Of a DNA stretch of 64,000 nucleotides, positions 9,433-18,677 are shown piece by piece; the first letter of the stretch is position 1, and each line of letters begins with the position of its first letter. The stretch spans positions 37,790 through 101,789 of the forward strand of contig NZ_ANMO01000257.1 of NCBI RefSeq assembly GCF_000338295.1, given 5' to 3'. A model generated the notes under the pieces. That model had not been told where the DNA came from. It saw nothing but the letters and a program-made list of their open reading frames with translations, and made no database searches. The stretch is from Rhodopirellula europaea 6C. GTDB taxonomy: Bacteria > Planctomycetota > Planctomycetia > Pirellulales > Pirellulaceae. The position numbers and the translations under genes were made by a program.

Positions 9433-9799
9433 CGCGCGTCCTCGCCAAGCCGTCCGCTGCCCGGGCGTGGTTCGTTCGTGAGAGCCGTCTGCGATGGGCA
9501 GGCTTCGCCCGGACTGTTCGAGTGTTAAGGGGGCAGCGATTTTGATGTCCGCTAATTTCTGGCTTGAATCAACAAGTCACGTTTTCTCAAGTTGGTTTTG
9601 GGAAGTGCCGTTCGCGTGAGGGACTATACGACAAAACATGTGTCTTGAACGCAGCGGGCCCCCTCACCCGGATCTCGCTGGACGCTCGGTCCGACCTCTC
9701 CCCCAACTTCGTCGGGGGAGAGGTGACAGGCGAGGAATCGGAAACGCAGTAATAGCGTAACGCTGCGTCGGTATCGAGTTTGATCAGCCTCGGATTGGC
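9433..9799. other. Intergenic gap carrying an interspersed hairpin repeat
   Basis: This 367-bp gap lies upstream of the NosR-like gene and downstream of the FAD oxidoreductase gene, both on the minus strand. Small ORFs in it have no family resemblance. Its main content is the repeat at 9672-9724. Confidence 0.7.
9672..9724. repeat. Interspersed repeat: 17-nt core plus CTCTCCCCC hairpin
   Basis: A 17-nt core, ATCTCGCTGGACGCTCG (9672-9688), is followed by a perfect 11-bp stem (9694-9704 with 9714-9724) closed by a 9-nt loop. The same 17-nt core, again followed by CCGACC and a CTCCC-rich hairpin, occurs at 35189-35205. Two copies 25 kb apart in gaps point to a dispersed intergenic repeat. The stem could act as a transcript end or RNA-stability element. 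Confidence 0.75.
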
Positions 9800-12133
9800 T
9801 CAAGGTTGTTTGACCCATCCGATCGCGTCGAGGTGCACCGTGCCGCCCGAGTCTTTGGCGGAGAAGTCGACGGTCACTTCGGCGCCCGCGGGCAGGAAGT
9901 ACTTACCGGCCGGAATCGCACCGCCTTGCGTGTCGCGTTGGTTGATCCGAACGGTTTGCGGTTCTTGGCCGGGCGCGGTCACGGTGATGGCTAGCTTCGT
10001 GGCACGATTCTCATGAGGGGCACTGTAGATCTGCAACTCGTACTGACCGGCTTCCTTCAATTTGGTTTGGAAGGTGGCGGTCGCGTCGGAGTTGGCCGAT
10101 GCGTAGCGGTATTCCCAGCCGACGTAGCCCTTGAGGCCTTGTCCCTTGGCCCATTTGCCTGTCGTCTTGGCTTGTCGATCATCGATCACGATGCCGGGCA
10201 ATTTCTCGGGATCCAAGCCTGACATGGGGCCGTACGGGCCGGCTTTTTCCATCGCGTCATCCGGGATCACGATGGTTGCGGAAGGCGTGCTTCGGCGAGC
10301 CTTGCCAGGCAGTTCGAGCAGTTCCAGCAGGTCGTCCAAGTGTTCTTCGTAGATGTCGCGAGGAGTGCAATCGTTCAGTGTGCAAAGAGAGGCGGCTTTG
10401 CCAACGACCTCGCCCATCATGCCGCACGTCTTCATCACGCGGACGGTGCCGAGGGCTTCGTGGGTGACGCTGATGCAGCGACCGGCCATGAACAAGTTGT
10501 CGACGTTGCGGCTGTAGAAGCAGCGATACGGAACGGGGTATCCGTAAGAACGATCCACGCGGCGGTCGTGCACCGCGATGCTGATGAACGGGTTCTCGGG
10601 GAACTTGGTGGCGTATTCCTTTTTGGGGTAGTGCAAGTCGATCGACCAAGTGCTGGGGACGCAGCCATCCGGAAATTCGCGTTTGCTGACGATGTCCTCT
10701 TGGTTCAGGACCACGTCGCCGAGCAGTCGGCGACTTTCTCGAGGGCCACCGATGTAAGCCACCCAGGTCAATTGAGCGTTGGGGTGATCGGCGGCACCGT
10801 CACCATTCTTCATCGCGTTGAACGCACCGTAGACGGCTCGCAGGTTCCAGTCGCGGATCGCTTCGGCGTCGCCGAGTGGATCGATGTCAAAACCACTTTC
10901 CCAGAACCATTGACCATGGTGGTCACGTGGGTACGGGAAGTCGTCCATGTTCAGTGGCAACGCCCAAGGCGTGGCGGGGAATTCAGGAGCCTGCTCGACT
11001 TCGTCCCATCGCCACATGTTGCTCATGCCCATGCGGCCTTTGTCGGTGATGTCCAAATCCGCGTTGGCCCATTCGCCGATCCATCCATGGCCGGTGCAGT
11101 CGACGAAACGGTCGCCGGCAACTCGCAGGTCTTCGCCGGTTTTCGTGTTCAAGGCCAGCACATGTTCGATTTGCTTGGTTTCGCTGTCGGCTTTCATCTT
11201 CACCGCATAGGCGTGATGGTTCAGCAACAGATCGATGTTCGGTTCGGCTGTGACGATCTCTTCTTTTTGCTCGTCACCGAACTCTTCGTAGGTGCCGGGT
11301 GACTTGGTGGCTTTGTCAGAGAACTCTTCCACGATCTCGCCGATGCGAGGGAACTTGCCGCGACGGATGTTGCCCATCGCCCACACTCGCACTTCGCTGG
11401 AACCGTTGCCGCCCAAAACGCCACGGTCTTGAATCAATGCCACGCGGCATCCCATTCGAGCCGCTGAAATCGCCGACGCCATGCCAGCGTAACCGCCACC
11501 CACGACGACCAAGTCATAAGGACCTTTGGTGACAGGTTGCTCGGGAAGGCCCAGTTTGTCACGACGCCACGGCGACAAGACGTCGTCCACGGCAGGCGGT
11601 GTTTCGTCCAGTTCGGTGGTCAGATAGATGCAATCGCAACGACCATCGAAACCGGTTTGATCTTTCAGCGACAGTGTGTGGTCACCCTTGTCCAACGAGA
11701 CCACGCCACCGTCTTGCCAGTCCCAGTTGGCATGTTGGGTGCCAAAGGTGGTGTCGAGTTTTTTGCCGTCGACGTGGAGTTCGAATTTTCCCGGGGAAGG
11801 CGACGCGTCCCAGCGACGAACCCAGTCAATCGTGCGAACCCAGACCCGGTACTTGCCGGACTCGGGGATCGCAACGTTGGTGGTCGCATCATCGACCGGT
11901 TGCCCCAGTCCATGAGCGATCAAGTACGGCGATCCCATTTGCTGGATGAATTGGGTGTCCAACTTCCATCCGCCATGCGTGTCAAAACTCTCAGCTTCGA
12001 CAAACACATCCGCCGCTTGCGCGGTTGCGGTCGCGATGGTCACGGAGGCCAACGCCGTCAACGCGATGCGAAGCCAAACGGGGGCGGATTGGCGGTTCGA
12101 ATACGATGGTCGGGAGCTCTGGTGGGAATGCAT
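9800..12133 (-). CDS. Exported FAD-dependent oxidoreductase with golvesin-like C-terminal domain
   Basis: About 777 residues from the ATG at 12133; an in-frame GTG at 12268 exists but the region before the ATG is not signal-like. The signal peptide is LRIALTALASVTIATATAQA. A carbohydrate-binding-like beta domain (VFVEAESFDTHGGW onwards) comes first. Then the FAD_oxidored core begins with the Rossmann motif VVVGGGYAGMASAISAARMG and the LGGNGSSEVRVW stretch. The C-terminal ~120 residues (GYVGWEYRYASANSD to HLDAIGWV) look like a golvesin/xanthan-lyase-type binding domain. Relatives are often labelled xanthan lyase, but the chemistry is undefined. It follows the sulfatase gene by about 130 bp on the same strand, which suggests shared work on a sulfated polysaccharide (inference). 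Confidence 0.87.
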   Translation of the reverse strand: MHSHQSSRPSYSNRQSAPVWLRIALTALASVTIATATAQAADVFVEAESFDTHGGWKLDTQFIQQMGSPYLIAHGLGQPVDDATTNVAIPESGKYRVWVRTIDWVRRWDASPSPGKFELHVDGKKLDTTFGTQHANWDWQDGGVVSLDKGDHTLSLKDQTGFDGRCDCIYLTTELDETPPAVDDVLSPWRRDKLGLPEQPVTKGPYDLVVVGGGYAGMASAISAARMGCRVALIQDRGVLGGNGSSEVRVWAMGNIRRGKFPRIGEIVEEFSDKATKSPGTYEEFGDEQKEEIVTAEPNIDLLLNHHAYAVKMKADSETKQIEHVLALNTKTGEDLRVAGDRFVDCTGHGWIGEWANADLDITDKGRMGMSNMWRWDEVEQAPEFPATPWALPLNMDDFPYPRDHHGQWFWESGFDIDPLGDAEAIRDWNLRAVYGAFNAMKNGDGAADHPNAQLTWVAYIGGPRESRRLLGDVVLNQEDIVSKREFPDGCVPSTWSIDLHYPKKEYATKFPENPFISIAVHDRRVDRSYGYPVPYRCFYSRNVDNLFMAGRCISVTHEALGTVRVMKTCGMMGEVVGKAASLCTLNDCTPRDIYEEHLDDLLELLELPGKARRSTPSATIVIPDDAMEKAGPYGPMSGLDPEKLPGIVIDDRQAKTTGKWAKGQGLKGYVGWEYRYASANSDATATFQTKLKEAGQYELQIYSAPHENRATKLAITVTAPGQEPQTVRINQRDTQGGAIPAGKYFLPAGAEVTVDFSAKDSGGTVHLDAIGWVKQP

Positions 12134-12264
12134 TCCAGGGATCGCTTCTCGTTGTGGGGTGGGTTTGCAAGGTGGGATGGGGAACCCGATAGCATAGCCA
12201 AAGGTGACATTTTGTTCGCCCGTCTCGAGACCTGCAAACAAGAATTTTCCGCCCCGAGCGAGGC

Positions 12265-14343
12265 TCACTTCAGAACTTTGGTTCTCGTGATTGGCCAGCG
12301 AATTACCGGTTCGTTTTGGGATGAGAGCAGTCTTAATCCTCGAATTTGAGCCAGCCCTTTTCCTTCACTGACGTCCAATCGCAATCGATAGATTTTGGTG
12401 GCTTCACCGAGGGAGATTGTGTGCGAATGCCATTGTCCATCGGATTCAATTTCGATCGGGATGTGTTGGCCCTTGGGTAGGGACTGGTCAGGCGTGGTTG
12501 TGTAGAACACTTCGCCGTTGCCTTCAGCTTCGCTCAACAGATCGAACGCCAATCGATAGGGTCCCGGTGGAATGTTCTCCGGCAGACGATCAATCGCGAT
12601 TCCTGGATCGTCACCAGTGAACGTAAGATGCAATTCGGATTCGCGTCGTTCAAGCTGCGTGTTCTTGCGGGCTCGGATGGGACCGTTTGCCCTTTTCGAG
12701 GTGTTGGCTTTTGACTTGGGTGTCTTCTTGCGGCCGGTGCCGCCTCGAACATTGTTTTGGGGATCAACGGAAAAATCCGTCCACTCAGGGTGAGTGGCTG
12801 TCATCGAGACCGGGTTGTCTGACGGAACTCCGAACTTGGGATCGAAGGTTTGAGTGTGCAGGACCTCCTTCGCTATTTCGTTCCACTTCAGGGCCATTTG
12901 CGTCAGGCGATCACGATTCTGATGAGCGAGGTTGTGCTGCTCCGTCCGGTCGGTCGCGATGTTGTAAAGCTCCCATGGGCCTTGGCGGAAGCTCACGATC
13001 TTCCAGTCGCCGTCGCGAAGGCCGCGGTCGGACGAAAACAGCAAGTGAATGGGTTGCTCGCGGTTGATGGTTTTGCCTTCGAAAATCGGCAGCAACGATT
13101 GGCCCGAAACCGGTCGCAGATCACGATCGGCAAAAGTCGTTGGGATGGTGCTGCCAGCGGCATCGGCGATGGTCGGCAGAATATCGATCAAGTGAGCCGG
13201 GCTGCGCTCGATGCTGCCAGCCTTGGTTTTCAGACCCGCTGGCCAATGAACGATGGTCGGCGTGCTGATGCCGCCTTCGGTTTGATTCTGTTTGTACAAC
13301 CGGAAGGGTGAATTGCGAGCCCATGCCCACCCGGTGGAGTCGCTCCAAGAGACATCGCCACTGGTAGGTTCCGCTTCGATCTTCTGGCTGACTCGATCGT
13401 ACGGGCAAGCACCGTTGTCGGAAACGAACCAGATCAACGTGTTGTCAAGTTCGCCGGTCTCATCGAGATGTTCGATCAACCGGCCGACTTCTTGATCCAC
13501 GCGATCGATCATGCCCGCCAACGCAGTCATGCGTTTGTTTTCAAACCCCTGGCGTTTCTCTGATAACGTCTCCCAAGCAGGGATGTGCGCGGGTCGCTCG
13601 CTCGGTTGTGATGTCTTCGGCAACAGGCCCAGTTCGTGTTGGCGCTGGACACGTTGCTCACGGATTTTGTCCCAGCCTTCGTCGTAGCGGCCTTTGTACT
13701 TGGCGTAGTCTTCCGGCAAGGCTTGCAGTGGGGCGTGCGGCGCATTGAAGGCGAGGTAGAGGAACCACGGATCGGTGGTCTGTTCGGCTTCGTTCAAGAA
13801 CTGCATCGCATAATCGACATCCGCGACGGTGGTGTAGAAGTCCTTGTCTGGAACGATCCACGGTTCGCCGTTCAAACGGAATGTGTTGTCGCCGCGAAAG
13901 TAGTTGCAGGCGCCGCTGAGGTGACCAAAGTAGCGTTGGAATCCAAAGTCAGTGGGCTGTTTGTCGAGGTGCCACTTTCCCGACATGGCGGTGAAGTAGC
14001 CATCGGCTTGCAACACTTCGGCGCTGGTGACGGCATGCGACAAAGAGGTGTCGCCGGCGGCGATGCAGTATTGACCGGTCAGCAACGACACGCGGGAGGA
14101 GTGGCATTTGGCGGTGTTGTAGAACTGCGAGAAACGCAATCCGTTGGCTGCCAAGCCATCCAAGTTGGGTGTTTCGATCTCGCTGCCGTAGCACCCCAGA
14201 TCGGAATACCCAAGGTCATCGACCATGATCAACAGCACGTTGGGACGCTGTGGTGGAGTGTCCTCGTCTGCACCGTGGGCGAAATTCGCGACGCTGAAAC
14301 AGAGCATCAGGAGTGTGGTGCAGGAGATTCGCCGAGCGTTCAT
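12265..14343 (-). CDS. Secreted formylglycine-dependent sulfatase with C-terminal beta extension
   Basis: The likely start is the ATG at 14343 (MNARRISCTT), which gives a clean signal peptide ending near FAHGA; 14 more codons upstream are open. The sulfatase core starts at RPNVLLIMVDDLGYSDLGCY, with metal-binding Asp-Asp. The modification motif CHSSR (C-x-S-x-R) gives the formylglycine nucleophile. FVSDNGACPYD supplies the second metal-binding DN. After about 500 residues come a basic linker and a C-terminal region (ELHLTFTGDDPG onwards) that looks like a beta-sandwich binding module; this makes the protein longer than a plain sulfatase. It would remove sulfate esters from extracellular polysaccharide. 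Substrate cannot be assigned. An unlinked maturase (FGE) is required and is not in the window. Confidence 0.93.
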   Translation of the reverse strand: MNARRISCTTLLMLCFSVANFAHGADEDTPPQRPNVLLIMVDDLGYSDLGCYGSEIETPNLDGLAANGLRFSQFYNTAKCHSSRVSLLTGQYCIAAGDTSLSHAVTSAEVLQADGYFTAMSGKWHLDKQPTDFGFQRYFGHLSGACNYFRGDNTFRLNGEPWIVPDKDFYTTVADVDYAMQFLNEAEQTTDPWFLYLAFNAPHAPLQALPEDYAKYKGRYDEGWDKIREQRVQRQHELGLLPKTSQPSERPAHIPAWETLSEKRQGFENKRMTALAGMIDRVDQEVGRLIEHLDETGELDNTLIWFVSDNGACPYDRVSQKIEAEPTSGDVSWSDSTGWAWARNSPFRLYKQNQTEGGISTPTIVHWPAGLKTKAGSIERSPAHLIDILPTIADAAGSTIPTTFADRDLRPVSGQSLLPIFEGKTINREQPIHLLFSSDRGLRDGDWKIVSFRQGPWELYNIATDRTEQHNLAHQNRDRLTQMALKWNEIAKEVLHTQTFDPKFGVPSDNPVSMTATHPEWTDFSVDPQNNVRGGTGRKKTPKSKANTSKRANGPIRARKNTQLERRESELHLTFTGDDPGIAIDRLPENIPPGPYRLAFDLLSEAEGNGEVFYTTTPDQSLPKGQHIPIEIESDGQWHSHTISLGEATKIYRLRLDVSEGKGLAQIRGLRLLSSQNEPVIRWPITRTKVLK

Positions 14344-14452
14344 TGCGTGTTTTCCTAGGTCGTCGTTCATTGTCTTCGTCGGCATGTTAATCTGAGAAGG
14401 ATCGTGGCACCCCTGCCGAACTCACTTGATGCCCAAAGATTAGAACCGAAAT

Positions 14453-15958
14453 ATGAACCTCGCGAGGCTGGTCCCATCTCAAACATCGTCTCGATTCCTC
14501 CGGTCTTTCCCGCGTTGGGCTGGGGCGTTTTGCTGGATCGTCGTGAGTTGCCAAATCGTCTCAGGGGACGAGTCAAACAACGCCGATTCATCCGTCAGCA
14601 GCGAGGCACTCCGACCCAACATCATTTATGTGATGGCCGATGACCTTGGATACGGCGACCTCGGGTGCTACGGCCAAACTCGGATTCAGACGCCGCATCT
14701 GGATCAAATGGCGGCAGATGGAATTCGATTCACCGATCACTACGCCGGACACACCGTGTGTCGCCCTTCTCGCTTGACGCTGTGGACGGGCAAGCATGTT
14801 GGCAGCACTGGATTGATTGGCAACGCGGCTCGCAATTTGACGGGGGAGCAACCGACCGTGGCCTCGTTGCTATCTCAGGCTGGTTATGCCACCGGTGGGG
14901 TCGGCAAATGGGCGCTCGGCAATGTGGATGTTCCCGAAGAGATCGAGAACCCAGGCCATCCGCTCGCCAATGGATTTGATGCTTGGACGGGCTACATGAA
15001 CCAATCCAATGCCCACAACTATTACCCGCCGTTCCTGTGGAAAAACTACAAGCAGAGTTTCTATCCCGGCAACGTGATCAGCACCGATCCGATCGCTCGC
15101 GGTCGCGTTGCAGTCAAACGAGAAACTTATTCGCACGACGTGGTGACGGATGCTGCGTTTGATTTCATTCGCGAGCATCAGTCCGATTCTTTTCTATTGC
15201 ACGTTCATTGGACGATCCCGCATGCCAACAACGAAGGCGGGCGATTGAATGGCGACGGAATGGAGGTGCCGGACTATGGCATCTACGCCGATGAAGGATG
15301 GCCCAACCCAGAGAAAGGTTTCGCGGCGATGATCACTCGGATGGATCGAGACATGGGCCGCATGATGGCTTTGTTGGCGGAGCTCAATCTGACCGAAAAG
15401 ACGCTGGTGATCTTCACGTCCGACAATGGGCCGCATCATGAGGGAGGCCACAGCGATTTGTTCTTCAACAGCAGCGGTCCGCTTCAAGGCAGCAAGCGTT
15501 CGATGCACGAAGGTGGCATTCGCGTGCCTTTCATCGCGAAATGGCCGGGGACGATCGAACCGAATTCGATCAGCGATCACCCTTCCGCGTTTTGGGACTT
15601 TTTGCCGACCGCGTGCGAGTTGGCTGGTGCGGAACCTCCAGCAGACATCGATGGGATTTCCTACTTGCCCGCTCTGCTGAATCAACCTGAGAAGCAAACC
15701 AAGCATCGCTATTTGTACTGGGCCAGCAGCGAAGGCCCGACCTCGGTTGGGCTTCGTTCAGAAAAATGGAAAGCGGTGAACTATCCCGGCGGAACCAAGA
15801 AGCGACGCAGCGGAAATGGCAAGCCAGTTGTCAACGAGGATGGTTGGAAACTGTTTGATTTGTCGTCTGATCCGGGGGAGAAAAACGATGTTTCAAAAGA
15901 ACATCCCGAGGAGCTGGAACGATTGGTCGAAATGGCTCGCGAAGACGGGCTGTTTTGA
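14453..15958 (+). CDS. Secreted formylglycine-dependent sulfatase
   Basis: This 501-residue sulfatase has an export signal near its N-terminus (WAGAFCWIVVSCQIVSG). The core opens with RPNIIYVMADDLGYGDLGCY. The active-site motif is CRPSR (C-x-P-x-R), followed by LTLWTGKHVG, and the second metal site is FTSDNGPHHEGGH. Unlike its divergent neighbour it has the CxPxR form and no C-terminal extension, so the two probably act on different linkages. The gene is divergent from the other sulfatase with about 110 bp between starts, which allows shared control from one promoter region. The distant ATG at 14453 is used because no better start is visible. Confidence 0.93.
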   Translation: MNLARLVPSQTSSRFLRSFPRWAGAFCWIVVSCQIVSGDESNNADSSVSSEALRPNIIYVMADDLGYGDLGCYGQTRIQTPHLDQMAADGIRFTDHYAGHTVCRPSRLTLWTGKHVGSTGLIGNAARNLTGEQPTVASLLSQAGYATGGVGKWALGNVDVPEEIENPGHPLANGFDAWTGYMNQSNAHNYYPPFLWKNYKQSFYPGNVISTDPIARGRVAVKRETYSHDVVTDAAFDFIREHQSDSFLLHVHWTIPHANNEGGRLNGDGMEVPDYGIYADEGWPNPEKGFAAMITRMDRDMGRMMALLAELNLTEKTLVIFTSDNGPHHEGGHSDLFFNSSGPLQGSKRSMHEGGIRVPFIAKWPGTIEPNSISDHPSAFWDFLPTACELAGAEPPADIDGISYLPALLNQPEKQTKHRYLYWASSEGPTSVGLRSEKWKAVNYPGGTKKRRSGNGKPVVNEDGWKLFDLSSDPGEKNDVSKEHPEELERLVEMAREDGLF

Positions 15959-16101
15959 GGGGATGCCCTCGTTGAGCCGGGTTTGGTGGATTTTTTGCTG
16001 CGCGATCGGCGGTCGCAATTAGGATGAAATCGGAGACGTCGCGAATAGCAGCGACCTTCTCCGATCCCACCTGTTTTGACCCACCTTAGAAGATCGACAC
16101 C

Positions 16102-16797
16102 ATGATGAAGAAGACTTCGACGGCCGCATTCACGCTGGCCCTTTCATTCGCCGCACCCGGTTTCGCGGGCGATTGTTTTCGCAAAACCACCTGTGCCCCC
16201 AAGTGCGTGACCGCTCCCGCGTGTCCCACCGAGGTGACGAACTGTTCATCAGTCGCCGGTGGCATGACTGCTCACGACATGGGCGGAATGGACAATCCCA
16301 GCGAACTGAACGTCGCGTTGACGACCGAGCTGGTCGCATTGCGAGCTGAAGTCGCGGCGGCTAATCAATCGTTGGAAGAGAAAGACGCTGCGATCGCGGA
16401 AGCAAATGAGAAGGTCGCTTCATTGGAAGAGCAGATTGCTGCCTTGAAAGCCGATGTCGCAGCCCAAACTGAGCGAGCCAAGAAGGCTGAGAAACAGTCT
16501 GACGACGCTCGGGAGCTAGCCCAGCAAGTTGAGACGATCGCTCAGCAACAACGCAAAAAGCTTCAGCAAGAAGTCGAAACATTGAAGAAGGACATGGAAG
16601 CTCAAACGAGCAAATTGCAACAGCAGCTCACCAGCGCGAAGGCCAGCTTGGACAAAGCCAACGCGGCTTTGGAAGAGGAACGCAAGCAACGTGAAGAAGA
16701 GCGTCGCCAGCAAGAACAGAAAGCTGCAGCGAGTGCGAAGGACGAAGAGGAACCGTCGGACGCATCGGATGAGGAAGCTGCAAAATCAGAAGATTGA
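16102..16797 (+). CDS. Secreted Cys-containing coiled-coil protein
   Basis: The 231-residue product begins with a signal peptide (MMKKTSTAAFTLALSFAAPGFAG). A short mature N-terminus follows with five cysteines (DCFRKTTCAPKCVTAPAC and onward). From about residue 70 to the end it is Glu/Lys/Gln/Ala-rich with heptad spacing, a long coiled coil. The tail is very acidic (KDEEEPSDASDEEAAKSED). No family is recognised. The Cys cluster could crosslink the coil to itself or to the proteinaceous cell envelope of planctomycetes (inference). The gene is monocistronic, with a strong hairpin 17 bp after the stop. Confidence 0.75.
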   Translation: MMKKTSTAAFTLALSFAAPGFAGDCFRKTTCAPKCVTAPACPTEVTNCSSVAGGMTAHDMGGMDNPSELNVALTTELVALRAEVAAANQSLEEKDAAIAEANEKVASLEEQIAALKADVAAQTERAKKAEKQSDDARELAQQVETIAQQQRKKLQQEVETLKKDMEAQTSKLQQQLTSAKASLDKANAALEEERKQREEERRQQEQKAAASAKDEEEPSDASDEEAAKSED

Positions 16798-16813
16798 AGT
16801 TTGGGTTTTGAAG

Positions 16814-16850
16814 GAATGTTCGGCGTTGGTTGACGCAACGCCGAACATTC
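16814..16850. terminator. Perfect 15-bp hairpin after the coiled-coil gene
   Basis: The arms GAATGTTCGGCGTTG (16814-16828) and CAACGCCGAACATTC (16836-16850) pair perfectly around a 7-nt loop. It lies between the plus-strand gene ending at 16797 and the minus-strand gene ending at 16901, so it could end both transcripts. No long T-run follows. Confidence 0.75.
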
Positions 16851-16900
16851 ATATTCAAGCGGTAGTCGTGTGAGCGAGTTCCTGGGAATTCAACTCAAAA

Positions 16901-17410
16901 TCAGTTGCTGCTCTCACGCCGCATGGTCGTGGATCCTTCAATGTTGGTGTGTCCCATCGCGAGAGTGTTTGGTAGCCAGCTGTTTTCGGCGATTGGGATG
17001 TAAACGTTGACTGTGACCAATTCCACTCCGGTGGAACCGTCGCTCGTGAAATCGACGGTTGAGCTGCCGCCACTGATTCCCATCAAACCAAGTTCTTCCT
17101 CCACTCGAGAGGAAATTTCGCTCGTCGTTGCCGATGGCTTGATTGCAACTCGAGCGCCCTCGCGGGTGGCATGAATCGCACTGTCACGAAGCATGCTGAG
17201 TCTTCCGAGTTCGATCAGCCCGAAGGTCAAGAAGATCATCAACGGAGCAATGAATGCGAATTCGACGGCCGCAGCGCCATGACGCAACAAAGACGGTCGT
17301 CGAGATGTGCTGGCAGTGCATCCCGTCTTCTTGCGAGGGCCTCGTTCCCGAGAGACTTTCGACTCGGCGCGTCTCCGGCGGGCAGGTCTTCCTTTCAATG
17401 AACGTTTCAT
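16901..17410 (-). CDS. TadE-like pilus assembly protein
   Basis: About 169 residues from the ATG at 17410 (MKRSLKG), which lies a few bases after the stop of the preceding gene; longer in-frame starts would overlap it. The basic N-terminus (RPARRRRAESK) precedes the TadE signature RHGAAAVEFAFIAPLMIFLT and the helix end GLIELGRLSMLRDSAIHATREGAR. TadE and TadF are minor pseudopilins processed by a TadV-type peptidase and exported by the Tad/Flp machinery. No tad ATPase, secretin or peptidase gene is in the window, so either the rest of the system is elsewhere or this protein works with a reduced system. It forms an operon with the TadG-like gene just upstream. Confidence 0.85.
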   Translation of the reverse strand: MKRSLKGRPARRRRAESKVSRERGPRKKTGCTASTSRRPSLLRHGAAAVEFAFIAPLMIFLTFGLIELGRLSMLRDSAIHATREGARVAIKPSATTSEISSRVEEELGLMGISGGSSTVDFTSDGSTGVELVTVNVYIPIAENSWLPNTLAMGHTNIEGSTTMRRESSN

Positions 17411-17414
17411 GAGA

Positions 17415-18569
17415 TCAGTCCACCAACATTGCAGGAGAGTACAAAAACTCGCTGTGGACATTGCCTGCGACGTCGAATTCGCACCCTCTCGCAATCATCG
17501 GGGTGGGCTGAATCGTCAGGTGCTTCTTCTTCATCGGGCCGGTTAGCTTCACGCTGAGGATTCTCACGCCTTCCCACCGCACGATCGTGTAATTGGCGTT
17601 GTTGCCGTTGCCTTGCACCTTGCGGAAGATCGGAATGATCCTTTTCTCACCGATGATGGAGCTGAGTTCGGCTTTGATTCCCGCACTGATTCCCGTGTCG
17701 CCGTTCAAGGACAGTTCGCCGTGTTCATCAAAGACCAATTCACGTCCCAAAGCATCAAAATCATCTTGCGAGATTCCATAGAGAATCTGGCGGCGAAGAT
17801 CGCTGGTGCTGTTGTTGGATGATCCAATGTCGACCGTTCCACGATTACCAGGAGCACCGGTTCCCGTTGGATAGAGTGAGCATTCGTGGAAGCCGTCGCT
17901 TCCTTCCACGACCGATCCGTTGAAGTACATCAAGTCGTCAGAAGTTTGTTTGTCACTGACCAGTTGCCAAGTTTCCTCATCCAGAGCAATGGGCAAGATG
18001 TCAATCTTGGTTCCATTGTTCGGTGGACGCTTGAACCCGCTGATATTGTGTTGGAATGCTGCAGTCACGCTTTGACGAAGAGATTGCGATTTTCGACCAG
18101 TCAATCCAGCCAGCTGCAACGGAAGTTCGCCATGAGCCGAGTTTGTCAGATGTAGATTGACGCGGACCGCGTTGGCAGACGCCCAATCATTCATTGGCTC
18201 AAAGACTTGAGTCGCATGATCGTAAGATCCAATCTCGACCGCGTGATCGACTGAGCCAACATGAGCCTGGATTTGTCCGATGTGATTGGCTGAGCTGATT
18301 CGGTCTGCTGAAGACTTTACCTGGCTGACGCCGTCGTGGTCCCCGTTGACGCGAGCGTCATACAACGCCCAGGCTCCCGCGAGTGCAGCAGAATCGGCGG
18401 ACCTGGAAAGTTCTGTTCTCGCGGTGTTGATGTAGGCGAATTCTGAAATGACCGCCAGAACTGTGAACAACGCGACACAGAGAATGAGGCCAAAGATTCC
18501 CGCGGCGCCGCGTCGGGATTCAGGTTCTTGAATGCAATAGCGGAGTTGGATGATCGATTTGGATGACAT
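17415..18569 (-). CDS. TadG-like membrane-anchored protein
   Basis: The 384-residue protein has the Tad-type N-terminal anchor: RRGAAGIFGLILCVALFTVL followed by AVISEFAYINTARTELSRSADSAALAGA, split here at the end of the helix. The remaining 320 residues are a soluble extracytoplasmic domain without a recognised von Willebrand A MIDAS motif, unlike full-length TadG. Such proteins sit in the inner membrane or are exported with Flp pili. The next gene, tadE-like, starts a few bases after the stop, so they are cotranscribed. The secreted protein at 18678-19328 on the same strand may belong to the same unit. Confidence 0.78.
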   Translation of the reverse strand: MSSKSIIQLRYCIQEPESRRGAAGIFGLILCVALFTVLAVISEFAYINTARTELSRSADSAALAGAWALYDARVNGDHDGVSQVKSSADRISSANHIGQIQAHVGSVDHAVEIGSYDHATQVFEPMNDWASANAVRVNLHLTNSAHGELPLQLAGLTGRKSQSLRQSVTAAFQHNISGFKRPPNNGTKIDILPIALDEETWQLVSDKQTSDDLMYFNGSVVEGSDGFHECSLYPTGTGAPGNRGTVDIGSSNNSTSDLRRQILYGISQDDFDALGRELVFDEHGELSLNGDTGISAGIKAELSSIIGEKRIIPIFRKVQGNGNNANYTIVRWEGVRILSVKLTGPMKKKHLTIQPTPMIARGCEFDVAGNVHSEFLYSPAMLVD

Positions 18570-18677
18570 TTGATTTCAACTGGATGATGGCAGAACGCGA
18601 TGGTTGGAGACGAACGGATGATCTTCTGAAGATTCGTCCACTGTGCATTGGCACGATACGTTGATCCGATCGTTCGA

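Noticed and set aside
10340..11302. 320-codon plus-strand ORF
   Set aside because: Antisense shadow of the FAD oxidoreductase gene, which has full motifs and a signal peptide.
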